From: Micromonospora sp. NBC_01699
Lineage (GTDB): Bacteria > Actinomycetota > Actinomycetes > Mycobacteriales > Micromonosporaceae
Direction: 5' to 3'
DNA: 64,000 nt
Assembly: GCF_036250065.1 (NCBI RefSeq)
Contig: NZ_CP109199.1
Coordinates: 7,128,001 to 7,192,000 of the forward strand
The notes under the pieces: generated by a model
Database searches by the model: none
What the model was told of the DNA's origin: nothing
What the model saw: the letters and a program-made list of their open reading frames with translations, nothing else
Part shown: positions 9,705 through 18,073 of the stretch, one piece after another
Layout: every line of letters begins with the position of its first letter
Position numbering within the stretch: the first letter of the stretch is position 1
Position numbers and translations under genes: made by a program

Positions 9705-9757
9705 CCGGCACGGCACCAGCGGCGGTACGCGACAAGCGAAGGGAACTGTCTCGATGA
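9701..9757 (+). CDS. 18-codon bridging mini-ORF between tldD and tldE
   Basis: A short frame, MTGTAPAAVRDKRRELSR, starts at an ATG that overlaps the tldD stop (ATGA, 9701-9704) and stops in a TGA that overlaps the tldE start (ATGA, 9754-9757). It is in a different frame from both neighbours. Its likely role is to carry terminating ribosomes across the 50-base gap so that the two subunits are made together. A functional peptide is possible but nothing in the residues suggests one. Confidence 0.45.
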   Translation: MTGTAPAAVRDKRRELSR

Positions 9758-11139
9758 GCCGGGAACTCGATCTCGCCGGTCGAGTGGTGGAACTGGTCCG
9801 GGAGATCGCCGGCCCGGAGGCCGAGGCCGAAGCCGCCGCCACGTACACCGACCGGGCGTTGACCCGGTTCGCCAACTCGTCGATCCACCAGAACGTGGCC
9901 GACGAGACCACCGGGCTCCGGCTGCGGCTGCACGTGGACGGCCGGACCGCCGCCGGCTCCAGCACCGTCGTCACCGACGAGGGACTGCGCGTCCTGGTGG
10001 AGCGGACCGTGGCCGCCGCCCGGCTCTGCCCGCCCGACCCGGCCTGGCCGGGACTGGCCCCGGCATCCCCGGTCGCACCGGGCAACTGGGACTCCGCCAC
10101 CGCGCACGCGTCACCGGACGAGCGGGCCGACCGGGTCCGGGCGTTCGTCGACGCGGCCGGCGGACTGGAGACGGCCGGCTACTGCCGTACGGTGAACTGG
10201 GCCGGCGCGTTCGCGAACAGTGCCGGGCAGGCGGTGACCGGTCGGTCGGCCGAGGCGGCGATGGACGGGATCGCCCGAACCGGCGGCATCGACGGGGTGG
10301 CCAGGCGCAACACCGGCCGCCTATCCGATCTGGACGGTGCGGTGCTCGGCGCCCGCGCCGCGGCGAAGGCCCGCGCCGGGGCGGCACCGATCGAGCTGGC
10401 ACCGGGACGCTACGAGGTCGTGCTGGAACCGACCGCGGTGGTCGACATCCTGCAAAACCTGGCGATCTTCGGCTTCAACGGCAAGGCGTACAACGAGCGT
10501 CGGTCCTTCGCCGAACCGGGCGTGGCGCAGTTCGACCCGGCGATCACGCTGGTCGACGACGCGCTCGACACGCTCGGCCTGCCGTACGACACCGAGGGCA
10601 CGCCCAAGCGCCGGGTCGCGCTGGTCGAGCGGGGCGTCACGCGTACGGTCACGCACGACCGCCGGACCGCGGCCGAGGCCGGCGCGACCTCGACCGGGCA
10701 CGCGCTCGCCGGTGGCCCGTCCTTCGGCGCGGTGCCGACCAACCTGCGCCTGCTGCCCGACGGGCAGGACGAGAACGGCAGCGGGCCGACCGAGGTCGCC
10801 GGGCCCGTCGTCGACTCCGACACCGCCGCCCTGATCGTCGGAGTACGGCGTGGACTGCTGGTCACCGACTTCTGGTACACCCGCGTGCTGGACCCGAAGT
10901 CCCTGGTCGTCACCGGTCTGACCCGCAACGGGGTGTGGCTGGTCGAGGACGGCGAGGTGACCACGGCGGTACGGAACTTCCGCTTCACCCAGTCGTACCC
11001 ACAGGCGCTCGCCCCCGGTGGAGTGCTCGGCGTCGGCCGGTACGCGTCGCTGCTGCCGGACAGCTGGGACGCCTCCTGGTGGTCGGCGCCGGCCCTGCGG
11101 CTCGCCTCGTGGAACTTCACCGGCGGCGCCTCCGGCTGA
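9754..11139 (+). CDS. TldE/PmbA-like partner subunit of TldD
   Basis: 461-residue TldD/PmbA family protein lacking the HExxxH zinc motif, so it is the TldE-type subunit that builds the active chamber with TldD. The start ATG overlaps the stop of the bridging mini-ORF and has AAGGGAA 8 bases upstream. Typical family segments are EEGDLRLRLHVDGRT-like strands near residue 55, FNGKAYNERRSF near 240, and VTGLTRNGVWLVEDGE near the C-terminus. Pairing, spacing and shared direction with tldD support a heterodimer. Confidence 0.9.
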   Translation: MSRELDLAGRVVELVREIAGPEAEAEAAATYTDRALTRFANSSIHQNVADETTGLRLRLHVDGRTAAGSSTVVTDEGLRVLVERTVAAARLCPPDPAWPGLAPASPVAPGNWDSATAHASPDERADRVRAFVDAAGGLETAGYCRTVNWAGAFANSAGQAVTGRSAEAAMDGIARTGGIDGVARRNTGRLSDLDGAVLGARAAAKARAGAAPIELAPGRYEVVLEPTAVVDILQNLAIFGFNGKAYNERRSFAEPGVAQFDPAITLVDDALDTLGLPYDTEGTPKRRVALVERGVTRTVTHDRRTAAEAGATSTGHALAGGPSFGAVPTNLRLLPDGQDENGSGPTEVAGPVVDSDTAALIVGVRRGLLVTDFWYTRVLDPKSLVVTGLTRNGVWLVEDGEVTTAVRNFRFTQSYPQALAPGGVLGVGRYASLLPDSWDASWWSAPALRLASWNFTGGASG

Positions 11140-11268
11140 CCAGCGGCGTCACCCACGCTCACGACCATGAGTGAAGTTCTGCACAACCATGGCCGGAATA
11201 GGGGCTGGGACTTTCGTAACCGGTAGGACACACGCGAGACTCCCTTGCGCATCGTGCGCTCGGCGTGC

Positions 11269-11285
11269 GGCGTAACGTGTACGCC
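11269..11285. promoter_or_regulatory. Inverted repeat upstream of sdhCAB
   Basis: GGCGTA and TACGCC arms flank ACGTG, about 145 bases before the sdhC start. It could be a regulator site for the succinate dehydrogenase operon; no factor is assigned. Confidence 0.35.
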
Positions 11286-11399
11286 GAACTGCGCCGGAAG
11301 GCATAGGTCCTGGTGTACTACGCGCGGGTGGCGCGGTTGTGGGTTCGCATCGCTGCCTCCGCGCGCCCCCGCCGGAACACCATCCGTGCCCGTCAGCCA

Positions 11400-11413
11400 G
11401 ACAGGGCCCTGTC
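11400..11413. promoter_or_regulatory. 14-bp palindrome abutting the sdhC ribosome binding site
   Basis: GACAGGGCCCTGTC is a perfect palindrome ending one base before the AGGGAGA segment that serves as the sdhC ribosome binding site. It could act as an operator or as a 5' leader hairpin. Confidence 0.35.
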
Positions 11414-11427
11414 AGGGAGACATAGGA

Positions 11428-12234
11428 ATGACTACGACGGCAACGAGGCCGGGGGGTGCGCGCACGCGCGCCGCCATTGCGGCGAGGACGTTGCGTACCG
11501 ACCGCTGGTGGCTCGCACCGCTGATCACGGTTATCGGGCTCGGCGCCTGGGTCACCTACGCCACGGTCCGGGTGTTCATGCACGACTTTTACTGGGTCGA
11601 CGACTATCACTACCTTACCCCGTTCTACTCGCCGTGCGTGACCGAACGGTGTCTGCCCGAAGCGGCGCACTTCGGCCGGGTGCTGCCGGGCTGGTGGATC
11701 ATCCCGGACGCCGCGCTGACCCTGCCGTTCCTGTTGCTGTTCCGGCTCACCTGCTACTACTACCGCAAGGCCTACTACCGGGCCTTCTGGCTCTCCCCGC
11801 CGGCCTGCGCGGTCCCGGACGGGCACAAGACCTACAGCGGCGAGACCCGGTTCCCGCTGATTTTCCAGAACGCGCACCGGTACGCGTTCTACGCCGCCGG
11901 AGTCATCTCGCTGATCAATACCTGGGACGCCGTGCTCGCCTTCCGCAGCCCCGAGGGCTTCGGTTTCGGTCTGGGCAACGTGATTCTCTGGGTAAACGTG
12001 ATCATGCTGTGGGCGTACACGCTTTCCTGCCACTCCTGCCGGCACATCGCCGGTGGTCGGCTCAAGCACTTCTCCAAGCACCCGGTGCGCTACCGCTTCT
12101 GGACCTTCGTGTCCAAGCTCAACGTCCGGCACATGCAACTCGCCTGGATCACGCTGGGCACGCTGGCGTTCACCGACTTCTACATCATGGCGCTGTCCGC
12201 CGGCTGGTTCGGCGACCTGCGGTTCATCAACTGA
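11428..12234 (+). CDS. sdhC: Succinate dehydrogenase membrane anchor subunit
   Basis: 268-residue membrane protein that anchors the dehydrogenase and passes electrons to menaquinone. The ATG at 11428 follows AGGGAGA and is the first codon that gives a sensible N-terminus. At least five hydrophobic helices are visible, beginning WWLAPLITVIGLGAWVTYA. Several conserved His and Cys residues (CHSCRH near 210, NAHRY near 150) may bind haem or quinone. It resembles the large single-anchor subunit of the actinobacterial Sdh1-type complex rather than the paired SdhC/SdhD of proteobacteria. It is the first gene of sdhCAB. Confidence 0.88.
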   Translation: MTTTATRPGGARTRAAIAARTLRTDRWWLAPLITVIGLGAWVTYATVRVFMHDFYWVDDYHYLTPFYSPCVTERCLPEAAHFGRVLPGWWIIPDAALTLPFLLLFRLTCYYYRKAYYRAFWLSPPACAVPDGHKTYSGETRFPLIFQNAHRYAFYAAGVISLINTWDAVLAFRSPEGFGFGLGNVILWVNVIMLWAYTLSCHSCRHIAGGRLKHFSKHPVRYRFWTFVSKLNVRHMQLAWITLGTLAFTDFYIMALSAGWFGDLRFIN

Positions 12235-12243
12235 GGGCCTGAC

Positions 12244-14199
12244 ATGACTACGCGAATCGAACGGCACCACTACGATGTCGTCGTGATCGGGGCCGGCGGC
12301 GCCGGCCTGCGGGCGGCGATCGAGGCTCGGATGGCCGGCAAGCGCACCGCCATCATCTCCAAGTCCCTGTTCGGCAAGGCGCACACGGTGATGGCCGAGG
12401 GCGGCGCGGCAGCGGCCATGGGGAACGTGAACAGCCGGGACAACTGGCAGGTCCACTTCCGGGACACCATGCGCGGCGGCAAGTTCCTGAACAACTTCCG
12501 GATGGCCGAGCTGCACGCAAAGGAATCGCCGCAGCGAATCTGGGAGCTGGAGACGTACGGTGCGCTCTTCGACCGCACCAAGGACGGCAAGATCTCGCAG
12601 CGCAACTTCGGCGGCCACGAGTACCCGCGGCTGGCGCACGTCGGCGACCGGACCGGGCTGGAACTGATCCGTACCCTGCAACAGAAGATCGTCTCGTTGC
12701 AGCAGGAGGACAAGCGGGAGTTCGGCGACTACGACGCCCGGATCAAGGTGTTCGCCGAGACCACCATCACCGAGCTGCTGCTCGACTCCTCCGGTCCGGA
12801 CGGGCCCCGGGTCGCCGGTGCGTTCGGCTACTACCGGGAGTCCGGCGAGTTCGTGCTGTTCGAGGCGCCGTCGGTGGTGCTGGCGACCGGTGGGGTCGGC
12901 AAGTCGTACAAGGTCACCTCGAACTCCTGGGAGTACACCGGCGACGGGCACGCGCTGGCCCTGCGCGCCGGCGCCACCCTGATCAACATGGAGTTCCTCC
13001 AGTTCCACCCGACCGGCATGGTCTGGCCGCCCTCGGTGAAGGGCATCCTGGTCACCGAGTCCGTCCGGGGTGACGGCGGCGTACTGAAGAACTCCGACGG
13101 CAAGCGGTTCATGTTCGACTACGTCCCCGACGTCTTCCGCAAGCAGTACGCGGAGACCGAGGAGGAGGCCGACCGCTGGTACTCCGACCCGGACAACAAC
13201 CGCCGCCCGCCGGAACTGCTCCCCCGCGACGAGGTCGCCCGCGCGATCAACAGCGAGGTGAAGGCGGGTCGCGGCACCCCGGCCGGCGGTGTCTACCTGG
13301 ACATCGCCAGCCGACTGCCAGCCGAGGAGGTCAAGCGCCGACTGCCGTCGATGTACCACCAGTTCAAGGAGCTGGCCGACGTCGACATCACCAAGCAGCC
13401 GATGGAGGTCGGTCCGACCTGCCACTACGTGATGGGCGGGGTCGAGGTCGACCCGGACACCGCGGCGGCACACGGGCACATCCAGGGGCTGTTCGCCGCC
13501 GGTGAGGTCTCCGGCGGCATGCACGGGTCCAACCGGCTCGGCGGCAACTCCCTGTCCGACCTGTTGGTCTTCGGCCGGCGCGCGGGCGGCCACGCGGCCG
13601 CGTACGCCGATGGGCTGACCGCGCGCCCGAAGGTGTCGGCGACCGACGTCGCGGCCTCGGTGGACCGGGCGCTGGCCCCGCTGGAGCGACCCGACGGCGA
13701 GAACCCGTACAAGCTCCAGCAGGACCTCCAGGCGGTGATGGGCGACCTGGTCGGCATCATCCGGCGCAAGGGCGAGCTGGAGGACGCCCTGGTCCGCCTG
13801 GCCGACCTGCGCGAACGGGTGGCGAAGGTCGGGGCGACCGGTGGCCGGCGGTACAACCCGGGCTGGCACCTGGCGCTCGACCTGCGCAACATGCTGGTCG
13901 TCTCGGAGTGCACCGCGAAGGCGGCGCTGGAGCGGGAGGAGTCGCGCGGCGGGCACACCCGGGAGGACTTCCCGAAGATGGCGCCGGACTGGCGCATGGT
14001 CAACCTGGTCTGCTCGCTCGACGGCGACAAGGTACGGCTGGAGCACAAGCCCCTGCCGAAGATGCGGGCCGAGCTGATCCAGCTCTTCGACCGCACGGAG
14101 CTGTCCAAGTACCTGACCGAAGACGAGTTGGCCGACTTCGACGCCCTCAGCGAGGGCGTCCACACCGGCGGCGTGCACGCGCAGGAGGCGGGCAAGTAA
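12244..14199 (+). CDS. sdhA: Succinate dehydrogenase / fumarate reductase flavoprotein subunit
   Basis: 651-residue catalytic subunit that oxidises succinate to fumarate with covalently bound FAD. The Rossmann motif VIGAGGAGLRAA is at residues 14-25. The FAD-linking His is in KAHTVMAEGG (His 47). Substrate-site segments FHPTGMVWPP and VTESVRGDGG are in place, as is the C-terminal HGSNRLGGNSLSDLLVFGRR. It lies 9 bases after sdhC, and its TAA overlaps the sdhB ATG by one base. Confidence 0.96.
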   Translation: MTTRIERHHYDVVVIGAGGAGLRAAIEARMAGKRTAIISKSLFGKAHTVMAEGGAAAAMGNVNSRDNWQVHFRDTMRGGKFLNNFRMAELHAKESPQRIWELETYGALFDRTKDGKISQRNFGGHEYPRLAHVGDRTGLELIRTLQQKIVSLQQEDKREFGDYDARIKVFAETTITELLLDSSGPDGPRVAGAFGYYRESGEFVLFEAPSVVLATGGVGKSYKVTSNSWEYTGDGHALALRAGATLINMEFLQFHPTGMVWPPSVKGILVTESVRGDGGVLKNSDGKRFMFDYVPDVFRKQYAETEEEADRWYSDPDNNRRPPELLPRDEVARAINSEVKAGRGTPAGGVYLDIASRLPAEEVKRRLPSMYHQFKELADVDITKQPMEVGPTCHYVMGGVEVDPDTAAAHGHIQGLFAAGEVSGGMHGSNRLGGNSLSDLLVFGRRAGGHAAAYADGLTARPKVSATDVAASVDRALAPLERPDGENPYKLQQDLQAVMGDLVGIIRRKGELEDALVRLADLRERVAKVGATGGRRYNPGWHLALDLRNMLVVSECTAKAALEREESRGGHTREDFPKMAPDWRMVNLVCSLDGDKVRLEHKPLPKMRAELIQLFDRTELSKYLTEDELADFDALSEGVHTGGVHAQEAGK

Positions 14200-15239
14200 T
14201 GGGTACGAAGCGCCACTTCAAGGTCTGGCGGGGCGACGAGACCGGCGGCGACCTACAGGACTACCAGATCGAGGTGAACGAGGGCGAGGTTGTCCTCGAC
14301 GTCATCCACCGGCTCCAGGCCACCGAGGCGCCCGACCTGGCCTGCCGCTGGAACTGCAAGGCCGGCAAGTGCGGCTCCTGCTCGATGGAGATCAACGGCA
14401 TGCCCCGGCTGGGCTGCATGACCCGGATGTCGACGTTCGAGGAGACCGACACGGTCACGGTCACCCCGCTGCGTACGTTCCCGGTGATCCGGGACCTGGT
14501 CACCGACGTCTCGTTCAACTACGAGAAGGCCCGGGAGACCCCCGCGTTCGCCCCGCCGGCCGACCTCGCCCCCGGCGAGTACCGGATGAAGCAGGTCGAC
14601 GTCGAGCGGTCGCAGGAGTTCCGCAAGTGCATCGAGTGCTTCCTGTGCCAGAACACCTGCCACGTGGTACGTGACCACGAGGAGAACAAGAAGGCGTTCG
14701 CCGGTCCCCGGTTCTTCATCCGGGCCGCCGAGTTGGACATGCACCCGCTCGACGCCAAGACCGACCGCAAGGAGTACGCCCAGGCGTCACAGGGCCTCGG
14801 CTACTGCAACATCACCAAGTGCTGCTCGGAGGTCTGCCCCGAGCACATCAAGATCACAGACAACGCGATCATCCCGATGAAGGAACGCGTGGTCGATCGC
14901 AGGTACGATCCTCTTGTGTGGCTAGGTAGCAAGATCTTCCGACGAGGTCAGACGGACGGCGACGAGAGCGGTGCACGCACCGACCCGGCCGTCCCCGACG
15001 CGAACTCCCACGGGGGCGCGTCCGGTGACGTGGCCGCCGAGGAGCAGGGGCTGCGCGGGGTGAACTGGCACCGGCAGGTGCCGCACCCGACCACCCCCAT
15101 GGTGGACGAGCGGGGCAAAATGCCGCTCAGCGAGTTCACCTTCGACCGGCCGGCCGCCCCGTCCCCCTTCGGCGACGACATCACCTTCCCCCTGCCGGCC
15201 GACCACCTCAACTACGCCCACCCGGACCAAAAGGACTAA
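14199..15239 (+). CDS. sdhB: Succinate dehydrogenase iron-sulfur subunit with C-terminal extension
   Basis: 346-residue electron-transfer subunit. The ferredoxin domain has the [2Fe-2S] cysteines in CRWNCKAGKCGSC with a later Cys in RLGC. The C-terminal cluster domain has CIECFLCQNTC and CNITKCCSEVCP for the [4Fe-4S] and [3Fe-4S] centres. Homologues of this type usually end after RYDPLVWLG near residue 245. Here the frame continues for about 100 more residues: an acidic, Gly/Ala-rich linker, then a segment with GVNWHRQVPHPTTPMV and FTFDRPAAP. The extension has the same base composition as the rest, and the frame ends at a strong terminator, so it is not an obvious readthrough artefact. Its function is unknown. 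Confidence 0.93.
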   Translation: MGTKRHFKVWRGDETGGDLQDYQIEVNEGEVVLDVIHRLQATEAPDLACRWNCKAGKCGSCSMEINGMPRLGCMTRMSTFEETDTVTVTPLRTFPVIRDLVTDVSFNYEKARETPAFAPPADLAPGEYRMKQVDVERSQEFRKCIECFLCQNTCHVVRDHEENKKAFAGPRFFIRAAELDMHPLDAKTDRKEYAQASQGLGYCNITKCCSEVCPEHIKITDNAIIPMKERVVDRRYDPLVWLGSKIFRRGQTDGDESGARTDPAVPDANSHGGASGDVAAEEQGLRGVNWHRQVPHPTTPMVDERGKMPLSEFTFDRPAAPSPFGDDITFPLPADHLNYAHPDQKD

Positions 15240-15260
15240 CCCACCCAGCAACTCGCACGT

Positions 15261-15300
15261 CACGAGGGATCGGCGCCAACCCGCCGATCCCTCGTGTTTT
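15261..15300 (+). terminator. Intrinsic terminator of the sdh operon
   Basis: A perfect 15-bp stem (15261-15275 with 15282-15296), a 6-base loop and TTTT immediately after. It begins 22 bases after the sdhB stop. Confidence 0.9.
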
Positions 15301-15336
15301 CCCCCGCCCCCTCCCCCGCGCCCCGCGCCGCCCCCT

Positions 15337-15410
15337 CTAGCCCGCGATCTAGGGCAAATGGTGGTGGATGGAGATCCACTAGCACGTATTTGCCCTAGAT
15401 CGCGGGCTAG
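15337..15410. repeat. Long palindromic intergenic element A (GATCTAGGGCAAAT type)
   Basis: Perfect 23-bp arms (15337-15359 and 15388-15410) enclose a 28-base loop that itself contains GTGGAT-GGAG-ATCCAC (15364-15379). The element lies between the convergent sdhB and Nudix genes, with a C-rich tract on its left (15300-15336) and a G-rich tract on its right (15411-15465). The same core with the same 28-base loop length recurs at 43537-43608. Confidence 0.85.
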
Positions 15411-15426
15411 GCGGGGCTAGAGGGGG

Positions 15427-15909
15427 CTAGCGGGGGTGGGAGGGGAGGAGGAGGGGGCGTAGGGATGGGATGAGGGGTTCGTCGGCGGGGAGCCAGGGGA
15501 CGTGGTCGAGTTCGTCGGCCGTGAGCCAGCGCAGCTCGGCGTGCTCCAGCCGCTGCGGGCGGTCGGGGCCGAGGAGGCGGGCCCGGTAGACCCGGAGCAC
15601 CGCCCGACCGTGGGCGAGCGGTACGTCCGTACCCACGCGGTCGCCGACCTCGATCCGGACGGCCAGTTCCTCGGCGCACTCGCGTACCAGGGCGGCGATC
15701 TCGGTTTCGCCCGGTTCGACCTTCCCGCCGGGAAACTCCCATTTCCCGGCTGCCTCCGGCGGCTTCGCTCGGGCACAGCCGAGCACCCGGCCCTCCTCGA
15801 TGATGGCGGCCCCGACAATCACCCTGATTCTTCGCACTGTGTGATCAGTCGGCTCGGTAATGTAGCCGGCGCCGTTGTCCTCACTCGCCCGTTCGGTCTG
15901 CACGGGCAT
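15427..15909 (-). CDS. Nudix hydrolase, MutT-like
   Basis: About 160 residues, probably cleaving 8-oxo-dGTP or a related nucleotide to clean the pool. The Nudix box begins GGKVEPGETEIAALVRECAE, and the REUxEE core is present. The last glycine of the consensus is alanine (EELAV instead of EELGV), a tolerated variant. The start is uncertain: ATG at 15909 gives a 50-residue lead-in before the fold, an in-frame GTG at 16023 would add 38 residues, and neither has a clear ribosome binding site. A later start near the RRIRVIVGAAI segment is also possible. The C-rich coding end runs into palindromic element A. Confidence 0.85.
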   Translation of the reverse strand: MPVQTERASEDNGAGYITEPTDHTVRRIRVIVGAAIIEEGRVLGCARAKPPEAAGKWEFPGGKVEPGETEIAALVRECAEELAVRIEVGDRVGTDVPLAHGRAVLRVYRARLLGPDRPQRLEHAELRWLTADELDHVPWLPADEPLIPSLRPLLLPSHPR

Positions 15910-16085
15910 CAACGGTGCCAGATCAATCGGCGATTCGGGTGCCGTGGGTAGACCGTAGGGCAAAAGAACACGGAACTGTGGACGTGGACACACCAGCCGG
16001 CCGGGCGACAGACTAGGGGACACCGACTAGGACACGGGATAGCGACGATTTGGCCACAAGCCGGCAACGACGCTTGGGAGGCATC

Positions 16086-16400
16086 GTGAAGCGTGCGCTC
16101 TGGCGCAACCGATCCCAGCGTGACTACCTGACGGACGCGCTCACCCTACTGCCCGGCTGGCTTCGCGAGGGACGCCAACTCAAGCGCACCCTCATTATCG
16201 ACGATACCCAGCACGCGGCGCTGACCGAACGCATCAAGATCGCCGCAGACGCGGTACACATCCGGCCGGAGATGCGACGGCTCGACGGCCACACCCAGAT
16301 CAAGATCGGTGCACCGGACGAGGACACGATCACCGAGAACGTGGTCACCCTCGCTGCCCGGATCGAGGATGTCTACCGCAGCCTGACCAGCAGCGACTGA
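16086..16400 (+). CDS. Conserved small protein of unknown function
   Basis: 104 residues, starting at the GTG at 16086 because GGGAGG lies 4 bases upstream; the open frame extends 12 codons further up. The protein is basic at the N-terminus (KRALWRNRSQRDYLTDALTL) and then contains an alpha/beta region with RTLIIDDTQHAALTERIKIA and acidic segments. No signal peptide, membrane helix or known catalytic motif is visible. It converges on the FUSC-type gene with a 20-base gap. I do not recognise a function. Confidence 0.65.
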   Translation: MKRALWRNRSQRDYLTDALTLLPGWLREGRQLKRTLIIDDTQHAALTERIKIAADAVHIRPEMRRLDGHTQIKIGAPDEDTITENVVTLAARIEDVYRSLTSSD

Positions 16401-16420
16401 CCCCGGCGAGCCGACCGCGC

Positions 16421-17614
16421 TCACCGCTCGGTGGCGGCCTCGGCGGCCTCGTGGGTCAGCCGGTTGGCATCGTCCCGTTCGATCCCGGTGGCCCTCAGCA
16501 GGTCGATCGCCGCAGATCTGATCTGCGCCACGACCGCCGCGCCCGACAGGCCGACCCCCTCCTCGTAGCCCAGCGTCGCCTCGTGCACCGCGCGGAGCAC
16601 CCGCCTGCGCGCCTCCTCCGGGACCCGACCGTGGCGGAACTCGTCGTGCAGCATCAGCACCGCCTCGGACAGCCGGTCGACCGCGATCGGCAGACCCGCG
16701 GGCAGCGGCTCGTCGTCCTCGACCAGGCCGACGGCGCGCCGGGCCAGCCCCCGGCTGCTCCAGACCGCGTGGTCCATGTGCTCGGCACCCTGGGCGAACA
16801 GCGCCAGGGTCTGCCGTCGATGCCAGCGGGCGGGAGACAGCTGTACGACCTCCTTCGCGCCCTCCACCGCCGTCTTGAGGTTCTCCAGGTCGGATTCGAT
16901 CGCTATCAGACCCTCCACGGCGCGACTCAGCCGGGCGCTGTCCCGGGCGGCCATGGCCTGCCCGGTCGCCTTCAACTGCCGGGCCAGTTCCTCAATCGGA
17001 TAACTGGCCGCCCGCTGCACCACCCGACGCGGATTCAGCGGCAGGAGCAGCAGTACCACCACCAACCCCACCCCACCGCCGATGAGCGCGTCCACGAACC
17101 GCGGATACTCAAGTTCGCCCACCTCCGGAGACAGGGCGGCGATCAGCACCGCCGTACCGCCCGCCTGGGCGACCAGCACGCCCCGGCCGCTGAGCAGGAT
17201 CGCCCCGATCACGGCGAGCCCGACGATCAGCCCCAACTGCCACGGGCCGTTACCGGCGAACAGCATCAGCACGTCACCGATCCCGATGCCCACGGCGACC
17301 CCGAGGATCAGCGCGATGGTGCGGTGCAGTCGCTGCCCGACCGACGAGGCGATCGTGCCCACCGCCGCGGCCGGCGCGAACACCGGTTGCGGGGTGTTCA
17401 GGATCTCGTGCGCGATCCCCCAGGAGAGCGCCGCCGCGACTCCGGCCTGGACCGCGACCATGATGTTGATCTCGATCTGGCGGAACCGGTCACGGACCTT
17501 CACCCGGCTGGCCGCGGCCCATCCGCTGAGGATCGCGTCGACGCGTTTCGTGATCGAGTCGGCCGGCAGCGCGGGGAGGCGCTGCCGGGTGGAGCCGATC
17601 CGGACCGAGATCAC
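16421..17614 (-). CDS. FUSC-type membrane protein (aromatic acid exporter family)
   Basis: 397-residue membrane protein of the fusaric-acid-resistance/aromatic acid exporter superfamily. Six hydrophobic helices lie between about residues 55 and 200 (for example VAVQAGVAAALSWGIAHEIL and GLIVGLAVIGAILLSGRGVL), followed by a long cytoplasmic alpha-helical domain rich in Arg, Glu and Leu. The GTG at 17614 is the longest start; a later start near KVRDRFRQIEINIM would also keep all helices. Substrate is unknown. It stands alone between convergent neighbours. Confidence 0.82.
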   Translation of the reverse strand: MISVRIGSTRQRLPALPADSITKRVDAILSGWAAASRVKVRDRFRQIEINIMVAVQAGVAAALSWGIAHEILNTPQPVFAPAAAVGTIASSVGQRLHRTIALILGVAVGIGIGDVLMLFAGNGPWQLGLIVGLAVIGAILLSGRGVLVAQAGGTAVLIAALSPEVGELEYPRFVDALIGGGVGLVVVLLLLPLNPRRVVQRAASYPIEELARQLKATGQAMAARDSARLSRAVEGLIAIESDLENLKTAVEGAKEVVQLSPARWHRRQTLALFAQGAEHMDHAVWSSRGLARRAVGLVEDDEPLPAGLPIAVDRLSEAVLMLHDEFRHGRVPEEARRRVLRAVHEATLGYEEGVGLSGAAVVAQIRSAAIDLLRATGIERDDANRLTHEAAEAATER

Positions 17615-17687
17615 GGCGGGAATTACCCGCTGCGGACCGGGACGAACCCGTTGCCGTCGTCGTGGGTGGCGGGTGGCGCACCGCTCC

Positions 17688-17693
17688 TACCCT
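17688..17693 (+). promoter_or_regulatory. -10 box of a leaderless promoter for the PH-domain gene
   Basis: TACCCT ends 7 bases before the ATG at 17701, and no ribosome binding site is present. Confidence 0.6.
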
Positions 17694-17700
17694 CGACGGT

Positions 17701-18066
17701 ATGGCCAACAACGTCACGTATGACCGGCGCGAGCAGTTCCAGCAGATCCAGAGCGGACTGCTCGACGGCGAAGAGATCATCGCGGTCTACGACGCGATCG
17801 GCGCCGGCACCGGTTTCGTCGGGCTCACCAACCGCCGCGTGATCATCCAGGACAAGTCGTTCGTGGGAAAGAAGTTCGCCATCACCAGCATTCCGTACTC
17901 GAAGATCACCAGCGTCAGCGTGGTGAGCAACAAGTCCTGGGGCGGCTCGTTCTTCTCCACCGGCGCGATCGCCATCCACGTCGGTACGCACACCTACGAG
18001 GTCGAGTTCCGTGGCGACCAGAAGAGCCACCACGTACACAACGTGATCCTGCACTTCATCTCGTAG
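17701..18066 (+). CDS. Small bacterial PH-domain protein
   Basis: 121-residue soluble protein that appears to consist of a single bacterial pleckstrin-homology-like domain. The alternating strands read EEIIAVYDAIGAG, FVGLTNRRVIIQDKS, KITSVSVVSNKS and AIAIHVGTHTYEVEFRG, ending in a single amphipathic helix. Such domains often bind other proteins rather than lipid in bacteria, and the role here is unknown. The start codon follows a leaderless-type promoter box. It converges on a pseudogene 7 bases beyond its stop. Confidence 0.8.
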   Translation: MANNVTYDRREQFQQIQSGLLDGEEIIAVYDAIGAGTGFVGLTNRRVIIQDKSFVGKKFAITSIPYSKITSVSVVSNKSWGGSFFSTGAIAIHVGTHTYEVEFRGDQKSHHVHNVILHFIS

Positions 18067-18073
18067 GGCCGAC

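Noticed and set aside
8268-11139. TldD/TldE pair as part of a RiPP biosynthetic cluster
   Set aside because: No precursor peptide, YcaO, radical SAM enzyme or exporter is adjacent; a housekeeping role fits better.
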